Counted from the stretch's first letter, positions 14,994 to 23,393 are shown. The stretch: 26,154 nucleotides of DNA from Maricaulis sp048270265 (GCF_048270265.1 NZ_JBLWTD010000030.1:1-26154), one strand, 5' to 3'. Program-made: numbers and translations. The notes: a model not told the origin generated them from the sequence alone.

Positions 14994-15995
14994 TCAGCCA
15001 GAGGTGCGGTCGTTCGGCCCCCTGCCTTCGACACTGTTGGCCAGATACCATTGATAGGCATCGGCCAGCCCTTCGCGGAACCCGATCGAGGGCTCCCAGC
15101 CCAGATCACGCAACCGCGTGACATCAAGCAATTTGCGCGGCGTCCCGTCCGGCTTGGTTGTGTCCTTGCGCAAGCTGCCTTCAAAGCCCACCACATCCAT
15201 GACCAGCTGGGCCAGCTCATCAATGCGGATATCCTCGCCGGTGCCGACATTCACATGCTCGTCGCCGGAATAGACTTTCAGCAAGGTCACGATCGCGTCG
15301 GCGCAATCATCGGCGTGCAGGAATTCCCGGCGCACCGAGCCGCTGCCCCAGATCTCCATCGAGTCGGCCTTGGCCAGCTTGGCTTCATGAGCCTTGCGGA
15401 TCAGCGCCGGAATGACGTGCGAGGATTGCAGGTCATAATTGTCGAACGGGCCGTAGAGATTGGTCGGCATGGCCGAGATGAAGTCGCAGCCATGCTGGCG
15501 GCGATAGGCCTGGCACAATTTGATGCCGGCGATCTTGGCCAGCGCATACCATTCATTGGTCGGCTCGAGCGCGCCGGTCAGCAGCGCGCCTTCCTGGATC
15601 GGCTGTTCGGCGAATTTGGGATAGATGCAGGAGGATCCGAGCAGGATCAGCTTCTCGACACCGACACGGTGAGCCGCCTCGATGATGTTCGCCTCGATCA
15701 TCAGATTGTCGTAGAGGAAGTCCGCAGGGTAGCGGTCATTGGCAAGAATGCCGCCGACCTTTGCCGCTGCGACGATGACCAGTTCCGGACGCGTCTCTTC
15801 CATCCACGCACGGGTGGCCTGCTGGTCGCGCAGATCAACGGACTTGCTGCCAACGGTCAGGAGCTCGCCGGGCGCTTCGCGTTCCAGGCGGCGAACCACA
15901 GCCGAGCCAACCATCCCGCGATGGCCGGCAACCCAGATCCGCTTGCCCGTCAGCGAGCAATGCGCCGGAGACCCGGACTCACTCAAACCGGTCAT
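14994..15995 (-). CDS. fcl: GDP-L-fucose synthase
   Basis: This 333-residue short-chain dehydrogenase performs the 3,5-epimerisation and NADPH reduction of GDP-4-keto-6-deoxymannose to GDP-L-fucose in the cytoplasm. The NADP-binding glycines are in GHRGMVGSA (Gly24, Gly27, Gly30), the catalytic Ser lies in GSSCIYP (121-126), and Tyr150-x3-Lys154 completes the triad. KVGGILAN and SAMPTNLYGP are further family signatures, and the length matches E. coli WcaG. ATG 15995 is chosen because AAGGTGA lies just before it; an in-frame ATG 21 bases upstream lacks a ribosome site. The gene overlaps the end of gmd by 17 bases, so the two are translationally coupled. Function is certain by family. Confidence 0.96.
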   Translation of the reverse strand: MTGLSESGSPAHCSLTGKRIWVAGHRGMVGSAVVRRLEREAPGELLTVGSKSVDLRDQQATRAWMEETRPELVIVAAAKVGGILANDRYPADFLYDNLMIEANIIEAAHRVGVEKLILLGSSCIYPKFAEQPIQEGALLTGALEPTNEWYALAKIAGIKLCQAYRRQHGCDFISAMPTNLYGPFDNYDLQSSHVIPALIRKAHEAKLAKADSMEIWGSGSVRREFLHADDCADAIVTLLKVYSGDEHVNVGTGEDIRIDELAQLVMDVVGFEGSLRKDTTKPDGTPRKLLDVTRLRDLGWEPSIGFREGLADAYQWYLANSVEGRGPNDRTSG

Positions 15996-17049
15996 TTCGG
16001 TCACCTTCCAGCGCAACCGTCTTCAGGTCGGCCTGAACCATTTCCTGGACAAGGTCCTCGAAACTGGTGGTGTGGGTCCAGCCCAGTTTTTCGCGAGCCT
16101 TGGTCGGGTCGGCGAGCAGGAGTTCAACCTCGGCCGGGCGGAAATAGCGCTCATTGATGCGCACCAGGGTGCGGCCGGTCTCGGTGCAGACGCCGGTTTC
16201 GTCAATGCCCTCGCCACGCCATTCGATATTGACGCCGACATGGCCGAAGGCCTTCTCGACGAATTCGCGCACGGTGTGCATCTCGCCGGTACCGAGGACG
16301 AAATCGTCCGCGGTCTCGTTCTGGACGATCCGCCACATGCCCTCGACATAATCGCGGGCATGGCCCCAGTCGCGCTGGGCGTCGAGATTGCCGAGATAGA
16401 GGCAATCCTGGAATTTGAGTTTGATCGCCGCGACGGCGCGGGTGATTTTCCGGGTCACGAAAGTTTCGCCGCGGAGCGGGCTCTCGTGATTGAACAGGAT
16501 GCCGTTCGAGGCGTGCATGCCATAGGATTCGCGGTAATTCACCGTGATCCAGTAGGCGTAGAGCTTGGCCGCGGCATAGGGGCTGCGCGGGTAGAAGGGG
16601 GTGGTTTCCGACTGGGGAATTTCCTGGACCTTGCCATAGAGTTCCGACGTGGAGGCCTGATAGAAACGCGTCTTGGATTCCATGCCGAGGATGCGGATGG
16701 CTTCCAGGATGCGCAGCGCGCCCATGGCGTCGGAATTGGCGGTGTATTCCGGGGTCTCGAAGCTGACCTGGACGTGGGACTGGGCGCCGAGATTATAGAT
16801 CTCGTCAGGCTCGGTCTGCTGCACCAGGCGGATCAGATTGGTTGCGTCGGTCAGGTCACCATAATGCAGGTGCAGGCGCTGATCCTTGGCGAAGGGGTCG
16901 GAATAAATGTCGTCAATCCGTCCGGTATTGAAGGAGGATGAGCGACGCTTGACGCCATGGACCATATAGCCCTTGTCGAGAAGCAGGCGCGCAAGGTATG
17001 CGCCGTCCTGGCCGGTAATGCCGGTGATCAGCGCTACTTTTTTGCCCAT
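15979..17049 (-). CDS. gmd: GDP-mannose 4,6-dehydratase
   Basis: This 356-residue enzyme converts GDP-D-mannose to GDP-4-keto-6-deoxy-D-mannose, the first step to GDP-L-fucose (and to GDP-rhamnose or GDP-perosamine in other hosts). Visible signatures are TGITGQDGAYLA (Gly10, Gly13, Gly16), VKRRSSSFNTGRID, the STSE active-site segment (133-136), Tyr158-x3-Lys162, and LFNHESPLRGETFVTRK. Length and order are those of E. coli Gmd. The ATG is preceded by GGGGGA with 6-base spacing. It heads the minus-strand unit gmd-fcl-glycosyltransferase and is divergent from the wzm-wzt genes. With fcl immediately downstream, fucose is the expected product. No GDP-mannose pyrophosphorylase is in the window, so GDP-mannose must come from elsewhere. 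Confidence 0.97.
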   Translation of the reverse strand: MGKKVALITGITGQDGAYLARLLLDKGYMVHGVKRRSSSFNTGRIDDIYSDPFAKDQRLHLHYGDLTDATNLIRLVQQTEPDEIYNLGAQSHVQVSFETPEYTANSDAMGALRILEAIRILGMESKTRFYQASTSELYGKVQEIPQSETTPFYPRSPYAAAKLYAYWITVNYRESYGMHASNGILFNHESPLRGETFVTRKITRAVAAIKLKFQDCLYLGNLDAQRDWGHARDYVEGMWRIVQNETADDFVLGTGEMHTVREFVEKAFGHVGVNIEWRGEGIDETGVCTETGRTLVRINERYFRPAEVELLLADPTKAREKLGWTHTTSFEDLVQEMVQADLKTVALEGDRNDRFE

Positions 17050-17528
17050 TGTTTCCCCCTGGAACCAATCGCGCGACCTGCCAGTGCATCGAGAGGCCCT
17101 GTCAGCCTCCCGTTCCGCATGCCAGATCGCACGATGAAAGATGTGGCGGACCGTCTAAGAAACTTGGCGGCGTCACGCAACCCCTTATCTCAATAGGTGT
17201 GCCCATATTTTTGCGCGCCAGGGCTGCGGTTTTCTCCCGCGGGCACGACAATTTGCCAGCTCGCCTTCGTCCGGTCGCCGGAGGCGGCAATCGGGTGCCC
17301 GGGCGGGTTTTGCCGCGAACGCGTGCTGGCGTGTGAAGCTGAGAAGATATATAGGCCCCTTCAGGCAGGGTATGTATACAAATTCGCCGCCGGGAACCCG
17401 GCAATATCAGGGGGCTATGGCTTCAGGCCGGCCACATCCATCGAAACCGGTCTCGCGCATTTCGCGGACGGGTTGCTCCGGTGCCGGCGCAGGGTTGCCG
17501 ATGCCGCGTAACCAGCAATAGGTGCACT
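17050..17528. other. divergent intergenic region between gmd and the ABC exporter genes
   Basis: This 479-base gap should carry promoters in both directions. An A+T-rich patch at 17341-17384, with TATGTATACAAAT inside it, stands out from the G+C-rich surroundings and could be the promoter zone for the exporter, but no well-spaced -35 box is seen. Just after it GCCGGG/CCCGGC forms a tight inverted repeat at 17389-17402. Short open frames here (for example 17333-17521) lack ribosome sites and family resemblance, so I leave them out. Confidence 0.45.
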
Positions 17529-18266
17529 TTGGGTCAACCGGCCATTCAACTTGTGAGGCGCGATATCCGCGCACAATATGCCGGATCGGGGCTCGGTCTC
17601 TTCTGGGCCCTGCTGGAACCGCTCATCCTGGCGGGGGCGTTCATCTTCCTGCGCCATTCCGGCATGATCACGATCGGCGACATAACGCTGCCCTACGCGG
17701 TCTATGCGGTCACCAGCCTGATGGTGTGGCAGACCTGTGTCGACGGCATCAATGGCGGCCTCAATTCGATCACCCGGATGCGGCCCTTGCTGAAGACGAC
17801 CCAAGTGTCTGCGGGCTCTGTGGTCTGGGTGGTTGTCCTGACGTCCTGTTTCTTCCACCTCTTCCGGCTCGTTGTCGCGCTCGGGGTGGCCATCGCCTTC
17901 GGCATTCACGACCCGGTCAATCTGCTCGGCTATGCTGTCCTGTCATTCCTGGCGCCGTTGTTCGGGGTCGCGATCGGTCTGTTGCTGGCGCCCTTTGCGG
18001 AGCTTTACCGGGACCTCAAGATCCTGGTCTCCTCTGCCCTGCGCCCCCTGCTGTTCGTGTCCGGCGTCATCATCCCCATCCCGGCCCAGTTCGGCTTTCT
18101 CGGTATCTACAATCCGATCGCCGTGGCCATTTCCACCGCCCGTGACGCGCTTGTCGGCGTGGGGCGGGTGGACTACGCTCTTGCCGGGCTTTGGCTCGTC
18201 ATCATGATCATCGTGTTCGCAGTCGCGCTCTTTGTCTTCCGGCGCACACTCAGAATTGTCCTGTGA
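17529..18266 (+). CDS. wzm: polysaccharide ABC exporter, permease subunit (Wzm-like)
   Basis: This 245-residue ABC-2 type membrane protein forms the channel that moves a lipid-linked glycan across the inner membrane. After a short cytoplasmic start with the family hallmark VRRDIRAQYAGSGLG...WALLEPL come about six hydrophobic segments (roughly 22-41, 54-70, 96-124, 131-153, 166-186, 217-237). A tail FRRTLRIVL follows. It sits 12 bases before the ATPase gene wzt, so the pair forms one transporter. TTG 17529 is chosen because TAGGTG lies 6 bases upstream and the length suits the family. GTG 17481, adding 16 cysteine- and arginine-rich residues, is an alternative start. Which glycan is exported (O antigen or capsule) is inferred from the partner's C-terminal domain. 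Confidence 0.88.
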   Translation: MGQPAIQLVRRDIRAQYAGSGLGLFWALLEPLILAGAFIFLRHSGMITIGDITLPYAVYAVTSLMVWQTCVDGINGGLNSITRMRPLLKTTQVSAGSVVWVVVLTSCFFHLFRLVVALGVAIAFGIHDPVNLLGYAVLSFLAPLFGVAIGLLLAPFAELYRDLKILVSSALRPLLFVSGVIIPIPAQFGFLGIYNPIAVAISTARDALVGVGRVDYALAGLWLVIMIIVFAVALFVFRRTLRIVL

Positions 18267-18278
18267 GATCCTCCCGAT

Positions 18279-19742
18279 ATGCCGATCATTTCTGCAACTG
18301 GAATATCCAAGAAGTATTCCCTTCGCGACCAGCAAACACGCCGCCGGGGCCTGGGCGCCCTGTTCCGCGAGATCGTCGGCCCGACTGAGGGCGATTCGGC
18401 CTCGGTCGGCCTTTCCGAGGGCGAGTTCTGGGCCCTGCGCGATGTCGATCTGTCGGTATCCGACGGCGACACGCTGGGTGTCATCGGCCTCAATGGCGCC
18501 GGCAAGACGACGCTGATGAGCCTGCTGGCCGGGGTGATCAAGCCGGACACGGGCAGTGTTGTCCATAATGGCGATGTCCAGGCTGTGCTGAGCCTTGGGG
18601 CCGGCATCAACCAGAAACTGACCGGCCGCCAGAATGCCGAGAGCGGCGTCGCGCTGCGGGCGAGCTCGAACGAGCAGCGTGAGGAAATGATCGCGCGGAT
18701 CGAGGAGTTTTCAGAACTCGGCGAATTCTTCGACAGCCCGGTTGGCTATTATTCCAGCGGCATGAAGGCGCGGCTTGGTTTTGCCATCTGCATCAGCGCC
18801 ACGCCGCAGGCAATCCTGATCGATGAGGCGCTCTCCGTGGGCGACGCGTCGTTCAAGCAGAAATGCCTGCTCTATCTCGAGCAATTGCGCCGCCGCGGGG
18901 TCGGCATGGTCATGGTGTCCCATTCCATGACCTCGATCCGCCAGTTCTGCGATTCCGCAATCTGGGTCCATGATGGTCAGATCCGCGCGCGCGGCCCAAG
19001 TGGCGAGGTCGTGCATGAATATCTCCAGTTTGTGGAGCAAAGGCAGACCAGTTCGCTGGCCACGCCGGCGCCTGCACGGGACGGGAGTTCGGCGCCGATT
19101 GCCCGGAGCGGGGTGCGAGCCGAGCCGTCGGGCAGCAAGATCAAGAGCGTCATGGGTACGACCTTCAACGCCGTGGACCGCCGGCCGGCCGTGCGGGCGC
19201 TCGGTCCGGTCGAGCGTGAATTGCATCTCTCGGGGCAGCCCGGCGAGTGGACCCGGCCGGATATCACCGCGACCGAGGTCAATGAATTGTACGGGCGGCA
19301 ACGCCCCGAGCCCGGGGTCGAGGAGTTCGCCGCCGTGCTGCTGGTCAATGGCCAGCCCACCAACGAAGTGCGGCCGCACGAGAGCATGGAGATCGAGTAT
19401 CGCTTCAAGCTTTCCGAGCCGGCCGGCAATCTCAATGTCTCGCTCGTCTTTCACAAGGAAGGCAGTGGCCGGCTCGCGACGATCTCGACGCTGAACCAGG
19501 ATCTCCTCAAGGGCCAGGATGCGGCCGGCGTGGTGCATTGCCGGGTCCGCATTCCGGACATGGTCCTGGCGCCGGGCAATTATGTCGTCACAATCTCGAT
19601 CCATGACGGCAAGCCCTATCTGTGGCGGGACGTGATCCTGACCTTCCGCGTCCGGACCTCCGAATTGCTCACCTGGGGCGATATCAATCTGCCTTACAGT
19701 TATGAGGTCTATTCGGCCGTCGACGAAGCCGATGTCGAATAG
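18279..19742 (+). CDS. wzt: polysaccharide ABC exporter, ATPase with C-terminal glycan-binding domain (Wzt-like)
   Basis: This 487-residue protein powers glycan export. Residues 1-250 are the nucleotide-binding domain: Walker A GLNGAGKTT (70-78), signature YSSGMKARL (158-166), Walker B AILIDEAL with Glu183, and His215 of the switch in MVSHS. A variable linker (about 252-310) leads to a Wzt C-terminal domain (about 310-475), beta-rich and ending DINLPYSYEVYS. In O-antigen exporters such as those of E. coli O8/O9a this domain recognises the modified non-reducing end of the finished chain. Its presence suggests export coupled to a terminal modification. ATG 18279 follows wzm by 12 bases with no strong ribosome site, so translation may be coupled. 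The extra residues between Lys11 and Trp51 are normal for this subfamily. Confidence 0.94.
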   Translation: MPIISATGISKKYSLRDQQTRRRGLGALFREIVGPTEGDSASVGLSEGEFWALRDVDLSVSDGDTLGVIGLNGAGKTTLMSLLAGVIKPDTGSVVHNGDVQAVLSLGAGINQKLTGRQNAESGVALRASSNEQREEMIARIEEFSELGEFFDSPVGYYSSGMKARLGFAICISATPQAILIDEALSVGDASFKQKCLLYLEQLRRRGVGMVMVSHSMTSIRQFCDSAIWVHDGQIRARGPSGEVVHEYLQFVEQRQTSSLATPAPARDGSSAPIARSGVRAEPSGSKIKSVMGTTFNAVDRRPAVRALGPVERELHLSGQPGEWTRPDITATEVNELYGRQRPEPGVEEFAAVLLVNGQPTNEVRPHESMEIEYRFKLSEPAGNLNVSLVFHKEGSGRLATISTLNQDLLKGQDAAGVVHCRVRIPDMVLAPGNYVVTISIHDGKPYLWRDVILTFRVRTSELLTWGDINLPYSYEVYSAVDEADVE

Positions 19743-19781
19743 GGCAATCGCCAGGCCAGCGCGCCGACCGGGGAGGCGTTG

Positions 19782-20996
19782 GTGAAACTGCTCGTGATGT
19801 CGCATGCCGCCGACCGGACCGGTGCGCCCAGGAGCGCACTCCTGCTGGCGCGGGAATGGGTCGCGATGGGGCTGGATGTCGAAATCCTGCTGCGCCGCGA
19901 TGGTGTGTTGAGGCCCGAGTTCGAAGCCGTGGCGCCGACTGCGATCTATCGCCGGCGAGCCGAAATCGGCCTGGCCGATGCTGCGTCCATCCTGCGCGAT
20001 TACGATGCGGGCATGGCGCTGAAGTGCCTGCGCAATCCGGACAGGCCCTATTGTCTCTCCCGCGCCGGGCGGCGGGATGCCGGCGCTCTGGCGGAGCGCT
20101 ACCGTGCCTGGGGGGCGCAGGCGGTCTACGCCAACACATCGCACTGCGCCGACATGATCGAGCAATTGGGCCTCGACCTTCCGGTTCTGACCCATGTGCG
20201 GGAGATGGCGCCCAGCCTCAGGGCGCTGGATCGCCGCAGGCGCGAATATCTGCTCAAGGGCGATGGCCCGGTGCTGGCAGTCTCCGGCCGTGGCCGCGCC
20301 GACCTGGCCGCTCTCGGCGTGGCGCCATCGCGTCTCGGCGTTGAGCCGCCGGCCGCAGAGGTGCCAGACCTGGCAGCGCTCGCCCGGCAAGCCGGCCGCG
20401 TCGAACAGGAATTCGGCCTGGCGCCCGGCGACCGTCTGATCGTCGGGGCTGGCACGGTCGGTCCGCGCAAGGGGCCGGACCTGTTTATCGAAGCCATGAA
20501 ACGCGCGCTTGAAAAGCCGCCGGTTGCCGGGCGCGTCGCGGGCCTGTGGCTGGGCGAGGGCGAGTGGCTGGACGACTGCCGCAGCCGCATCGCCGGTGCC
20601 GGGCTGGACGCGGCGATCAGTTTCCCGGGGGCGGTGCCGGATCTCGCGCCCGTCCTGCACCGCGCCGATCTGCTGTTATGCACCTCGCGCGAGGACCCCT
20701 ATCCGCGTGTGGTCATCGAGGCCGCCCTGGCCGGGACGCCCAGCATCGCCTTCGCGGCCACCGGCGGGGCCGAGGAATTCATCACGCAGTTCGATGCCGG
20801 CTGGCTTGTGCCCGCCTTTGATGTCGATGCCATGGCCGCCGCAATCGGCACCGCGCTCGAGCGGCCGCGGGGCTGCGATGCCGGCCTTGCCGCGCGCGTG
20901 GCCGCCGAGCGGTCGGTTGACCGGAGTGCCCGGCGCATCTTCGAGCGGCTGCAGACGCTGACGGGAGAGGCAAATGCCACGCTTGCTGATTCATAA
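19782..20996 (+). CDS. glycosyltransferase family 4
   Basis: This 404-residue GT-B protein starts KLLVMSHAADRTGAPRSALL, a typical GT4 opening with the acceptor-side glycine loop. The C-terminal domain has GAGTVGPRKGPDLFIEAM, then LLCTSREDPYPRVVIEAALAG and ATGGAEEFI, the nucleotide-sugar site. It is expected to act in the cytoplasm, adding one sugar to the chain exported by Wzm/Wzt. GTG 19782 is chosen over the adjacent TTG 19779 because GGGGAGG (19770-19776) then has a 5-base spacing. The gene follows wzt by 39 bases and overlaps the next gene by 23 bases, so all four genes from wzm to the lactonase look like one unit. Donor sugar unknown. Confidence 0.9.
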   Translation: MKLLVMSHAADRTGAPRSALLLAREWVAMGLDVEILLRRDGVLRPEFEAVAPTAIYRRRAEIGLADAASILRDYDAGMALKCLRNPDRPYCLSRAGRRDAGALAERYRAWGAQAVYANTSHCADMIEQLGLDLPVLTHVREMAPSLRALDRRRREYLLKGDGPVLAVSGRGRADLAALGVAPSRLGVEPPAAEVPDLAALARQAGRVEQEFGLAPGDRLIVGAGTVGPRKGPDLFIEAMKRALEKPPVAGRVAGLWLGEGEWLDDCRSRIAGAGLDAAISFPGAVPDLAPVLHRADLLLCTSREDPYPRVVIEAALAGTPSIAFAATGGAEEFITQFDAGWLVPAFDVDAMAAAIGTALERPRGCDAGLAARVAAERSVDRSARRIFERLQTLTGEANATLADS

Positions 20997-21675
20997 GACA
21001 CCGGACACGCTGGCCAGTGCCGCCGCTGACGAGATTGTCAGGGCTGTGAACCGGCATGGGGGCCGATGCTTCAATCTGGCGCTGTCGGGCGGATCGACGC
21101 CGCCGCTGATCTTTCGCCGGCTGCGCCGCTTGCTCGGACGCCGTCTGCCCGCAGACCGTCTGCGACTGTTCTGGATCGATGAGCGCTGTGTGCCGATCGG
21201 CCACCCTGACAGCAATGCCGGCAGTGCCCGCCGCCATCTCGGCCGGATCTGGAACGGTGCAGATGTCCGCGCGATGCCGGGCGCTGTCGAGCCGCAGGCC
21301 GGGGCGGAGGCCTATGCCCGGCGGCTGGCCTATTTCGGGGGTGTTCATGCCTTCGACATGGCGCTGGTCGGGCTGGGCCCTGACGGTCATGTCGCCTCGC
21401 TCTTCCCCGGCTCCGACGCGCTTGATGCATCCGGCACAGTGACGGTTGGCCAGTCGCCACGCGGGGATCACCGCTTGTCGGTGACGCTCGACGTCTTGCG
21501 GGCGACGCGCTCCCTGCTGGTGGTGGCTTGTGGTGAATCCAAGGCCTGGGCGGTGCGCGAAGCCCTGTCCGGAGGCGCGGTTTCACCTTTTGCGCGTGCC
21601 TGTTCCGGCCGGCCGCGGGTCCAGATTCATGTCGATGCTGCCTGTGCCCGGGCATTGGGCGGGCGCGGTTCGTGA
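20974..21675 (+). CDS. pgl: 6-phosphogluconolactonase homologue (DevB/Pgl family)
   Basis: This 233-residue protein has the complete family signature: ALSGGSTP (36-43), LFWIDER (65-71), and GLGPDGHVASLFPG (133-146). The family hydrolyses 6-phosphogluconolactone in the oxidative pentose phosphate / Entner-Doudoroff entry; related NagB-type proteins act on glucosamine 6-phosphate. The GPDGHVASLFPG form favours the lactonase. The start ATG lies within the end of the glycosyltransferase gene with GGGAGAGG just upstream, so it is translationally coupled to a glycan gene instead of to zwf or edd, its usual companions. Whether it is the housekeeping enzyme or serves the glycan locus cannot be decided here. 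Arg content is high near 48-57, but no truncation is seen. Confidence 0.88.
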   Translation: MPRLLIHKTPDTLASAAADEIVRAVNRHGGRCFNLALSGGSTPPLIFRRLRRLLGRRLPADRLRLFWIDERCVPIGHPDSNAGSARRHLGRIWNGADVRAMPGAVEPQAGAEAYARRLAYFGGVHAFDMALVGLGPDGHVASLFPGSDALDASGTVTVGQSPRGDHRLSVTLDVLRATRSLLVVACGESKAWAVREALSGGAVSPFARACSGRPRVQIHVDAACARALGGRGS

Positions 21676-21724
21676 ATCGCAAGCTGCGACAGTGAATTGA
21701 GCCGTCAACAGCCTCTCCGGTCGA

Positions 21725-21753
21725 TTGATCATTGAGGCCTAAACAGATATTCT
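21725..21753 (+). promoter_or_regulatory. sigma70-like promoter for the first sulfotransferase gene
   Basis: TTGATC (21725-21730) and TATTCT (21748-21753) are 17 bases apart, each matching 4 of 6 consensus bases, in a locally A+T-rich stretch. The ribosome site GGAGA (21774-21778) and ATG 21785 follow at suitable distances. Confidence 0.4.
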
Positions 21754-21784
21754 TTCGCCTGAATCAATCAATTGGAGAATTCGA

Positions 21785-22516
21785 ATGGCTAGCACGGGGG
21801 GCGTCAAGAACTATTATGTGTTCACGACACACAAGGCGGCGTCGAGATTTATTGATGCCCTGATGAGGGATATCGCAATCGGGACTGGATTGGAGCTGCA
21901 CGCTCCCAAGCATCCGGGCTTCCCGAGAGAGAAAGAACTCGAGCGCGACCCAAGCAAGCTGCAAGTAACCGGTTTGATCGGGACGCTGCGGTACGCGTTC
22001 ATGCCACTCGACTGGCAGGACTCGCAGATCACGCTGCACCTGCGCGACCCGCGCGACGTGCTCGTTTCCCTGTACTTCTCCCACAAATATTCTCACCGCC
22101 GGAGCAATGAGGGCTTCAACCCTTCCTCTGACTCTTTGAATGAGTTGGACAAGGGGATTGATAACTACGTTATGTTCCGCGCGCCCCAGTATCTGGAGCG
22201 GTACAACTTCTATATCGACAATATGCTGGGCAAGGAGAATGTGACCTTCTCCCGCTATGAGGACATGGTCATGGACTTCGAGGGCTGGCTGCCCCGTTTC
22301 CTCGAGCCCTATTCCCTGCGCAACCGCAAGGGCTTCATTGCCAAGCAGATGAAGAAGCGCGCGGCGCAGTTCGAGCTCGACGGCAGCGAAGATGTCACGG
22401 CGCACAAGCGCAAGGCCTTGCCGGGCGACCACAAGGAGAAGCTGGAGCCGGCCACGATCGAGGCGCTGAACAAGATGTTCGCGGGACCGCTCGCCAGCCT
22501 GCAATACGAAGTCTGA
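21785..22516 (+). CDS. PAPS-dependent sulfotransferase (1)
   Basis: This 243-residue P-loop sulfotransferase has a PAPS 5'-phosphosulfate loop THKAASRF (15-22), a 3'-phosphate site LRDPRDVLVSLYFSH with Arg87 and Ser95, and the later family segment FSRYEDMVMDFEGWL. It would move sulfate from PAPS to a hydroxyl group, probably of a glycan given its neighbours. ATG 21785 has GGAGA 6 bases upstream. The gene is separated from the lactonase by 109 bases that contain a promoter-like sequence, and from the next sulfotransferase by a strong hairpin, so it may be a single-gene unit. Its first third is less G+C-rich than its neighbours (30 of 60 at 21841-21900 against 40 of 60 at 18421-18480 in wzt), which hints at separate acquisition. 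Acceptor unknown; no PAPS synthesis genes are in the window. Confidence 0.85.
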   Translation: MASTGGVKNYYVFTTHKAASRFIDALMRDIAIGTGLELHAPKHPGFPREKELERDPSKLQVTGLIGTLRYAFMPLDWQDSQITLHLRDPRDVLVSLYFSHKYSHRRSNEGFNPSSDSLNELDKGIDNYVMFRAPQYLERYNFYIDNMLGKENVTFSRYEDMVMDFEGWLPRFLEPYSLRNRKGFIAKQMKKRAAQFELDGSEDVTAHKRKALPGDHKEKLEPATIEALNKMFAGPLASLQYEV

Positions 22517-22564
22517 GGGGCTCTGCGTCTGGCTCGCTGCCGGCGCCTGGACCTGAAATGAGCG

Positions 22565-22600
22565 CGCACCCCGGCCGGCCTTGTGCCGGGCCGGGGTGCG
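22565..22600 (+). terminator. strong G+C hairpin between the two sulfotransferase genes
   Basis: A perfect 12-bp stem (22565-22576 with 22589-22600) is extended inward by three more pairs after a single-base bulge, closing a 5-base loop CTTGT. It lies about 50 bases after the stop codon of the first sulfotransferase. Only GCTTCG follows instead of a T-run, so it is terminator-like but could also be an mRNA-stabilising structure. Confidence 0.5.
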
Positions 22601-22634
22601 GCTTCGCTCGACCGGACCACCATGGGGGATACAG

Positions 22635-23333
22635 ATGAGCGTTGATGGCGAATACCTTTACCTTTTCAACCACATTCCAAAGACTGCGGGTACGGCGTTC
22701 AAGAAATTCATCCTGAAGAATGTGGGTGAAGAGCGTTTCCTGGACATTATTCATCCGGACAAGGCGAAGATCGACGAGACCCTGGCGGTGACGAACACCG
22801 CCGAGTTGAGCTGGATCTGCGCCAATTTTCACAAGAACCAGATCGAGGGTCTGCGCCAGTCCGATGGCCGCGCCCTGAAGATCGTCACCATGCTCCGGCA
22901 TCCGGTGCAGCGCGGCATGTCCCTGTACCGCTTTGTCCGGAACAAGAAATCGCATGCGCTGTACGAGACCATCTCCCGGATGGATATCCTGGATTTTGCC
23001 CGTGACGATGCCCTCGACCGGCAATTGTCGGAATATTACACGCGGCGTTTTGGTGGCGGTTCGCTCGAGGCGGCGACGGCCTTCCTCGAGCGCGACAAGC
23101 TTGTGGTCGGGATCACCGAAGAGATGGACCACACCATGACGGCGATCGGCCAGGCGACGGGTTTTGCTCAGCTGGAAGTTCCGCGCGCGAATGTTTCGAA
23201 GGAATTTTCCGACTTCAACGTGGATGATGATCGCGTCGCAGAGGCGACACGGATTCTGACCGAGAAAAACAAGCTGGATGTTGAGCTGTATGACCGCTTC
23301 AGGGATGCCCTGTTGTCGTCTGTAGTTTCATAA
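22635..23333 (+). CDS. sulfotransferase (2), Sulfotransfer_2-like
   Basis: This 232-residue protein has the PAPS loop HIPKTAGTAFKKF (PKTAGT at 15-20) and 3'-phosphate site TMLRHPVQRGMSLYRF (Arg88, Ser96), the pattern of the heparan/chondroitin-type carbohydrate sulfotransferase family. It differs clearly from the preceding sulfotransferase, so the two probably sulfate different positions or sugars. ATG 22635 is chosen because GGGGGA lies 5 bases upstream; an in-frame start at 22581 falls inside the hairpin and lacks a ribosome site. A clear terminator follows, so with its own leader it may be a separate unit. Length is short for the family but both PAPS motifs are intact. The acceptor is presumably the exported glycan. 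Confidence 0.85.
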   Translation: MSVDGEYLYLFNHIPKTAGTAFKKFILKNVGEERFLDIIHPDKAKIDETLAVTNTAELSWICANFHKNQIEGLRQSDGRALKIVTMLRHPVQRGMSLYRFVRNKKSHALYETISRMDILDFARDDALDRQLSEYYTRRFGGGSLEAATAFLERDKLVVGITEEMDHTMTAIGQATGFAQLEVPRANVSKEFSDFNVDDDRVAEATRILTEKNKLDVELYDRFRDALLSSVVS

Positions 23334-23344
23334 CAAATCTGGAA

Positions 23345-23393
23345 GCCGGCATCGCGCCGAAGCGGTTTTAGCGGCGCCGGGCCCGGCATTTTT
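23345..23393 (+). terminator. intrinsic terminator after sulfotransferase 2
   Basis: GCCGG (23345-23349) pairs with CCGGC (23383-23387). After a small internal loop GCGCCG (23354-23359) pairs with CGGCGC (23372-23377). A run of five T (23389-23393) follows directly. It lies 12 bases after the stop codon and is the best intrinsic terminator in the window. Confidence 0.75.

Noticed and set aside
14673..16157. Plus-strand open frame of 494 codons
   Set aside because: It is antisense to the minus-strand glycosyltransferase and fcl, with no recognisable motif and no ribosome site.
17197..17521. Two short plus-strand frames in the gap before wzm
   Set aside because: No ribosome site, no family resemblance, and cysteine/arginine-rich composition typical of noncoding G+C-rich DNA.
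18711..20660. Long minus-strand open frame (649 codons)
   Set aside because: It lies antisense to wzt and the following glycosyltransferase, both with full catalytic motifs. The translation shows no domain.
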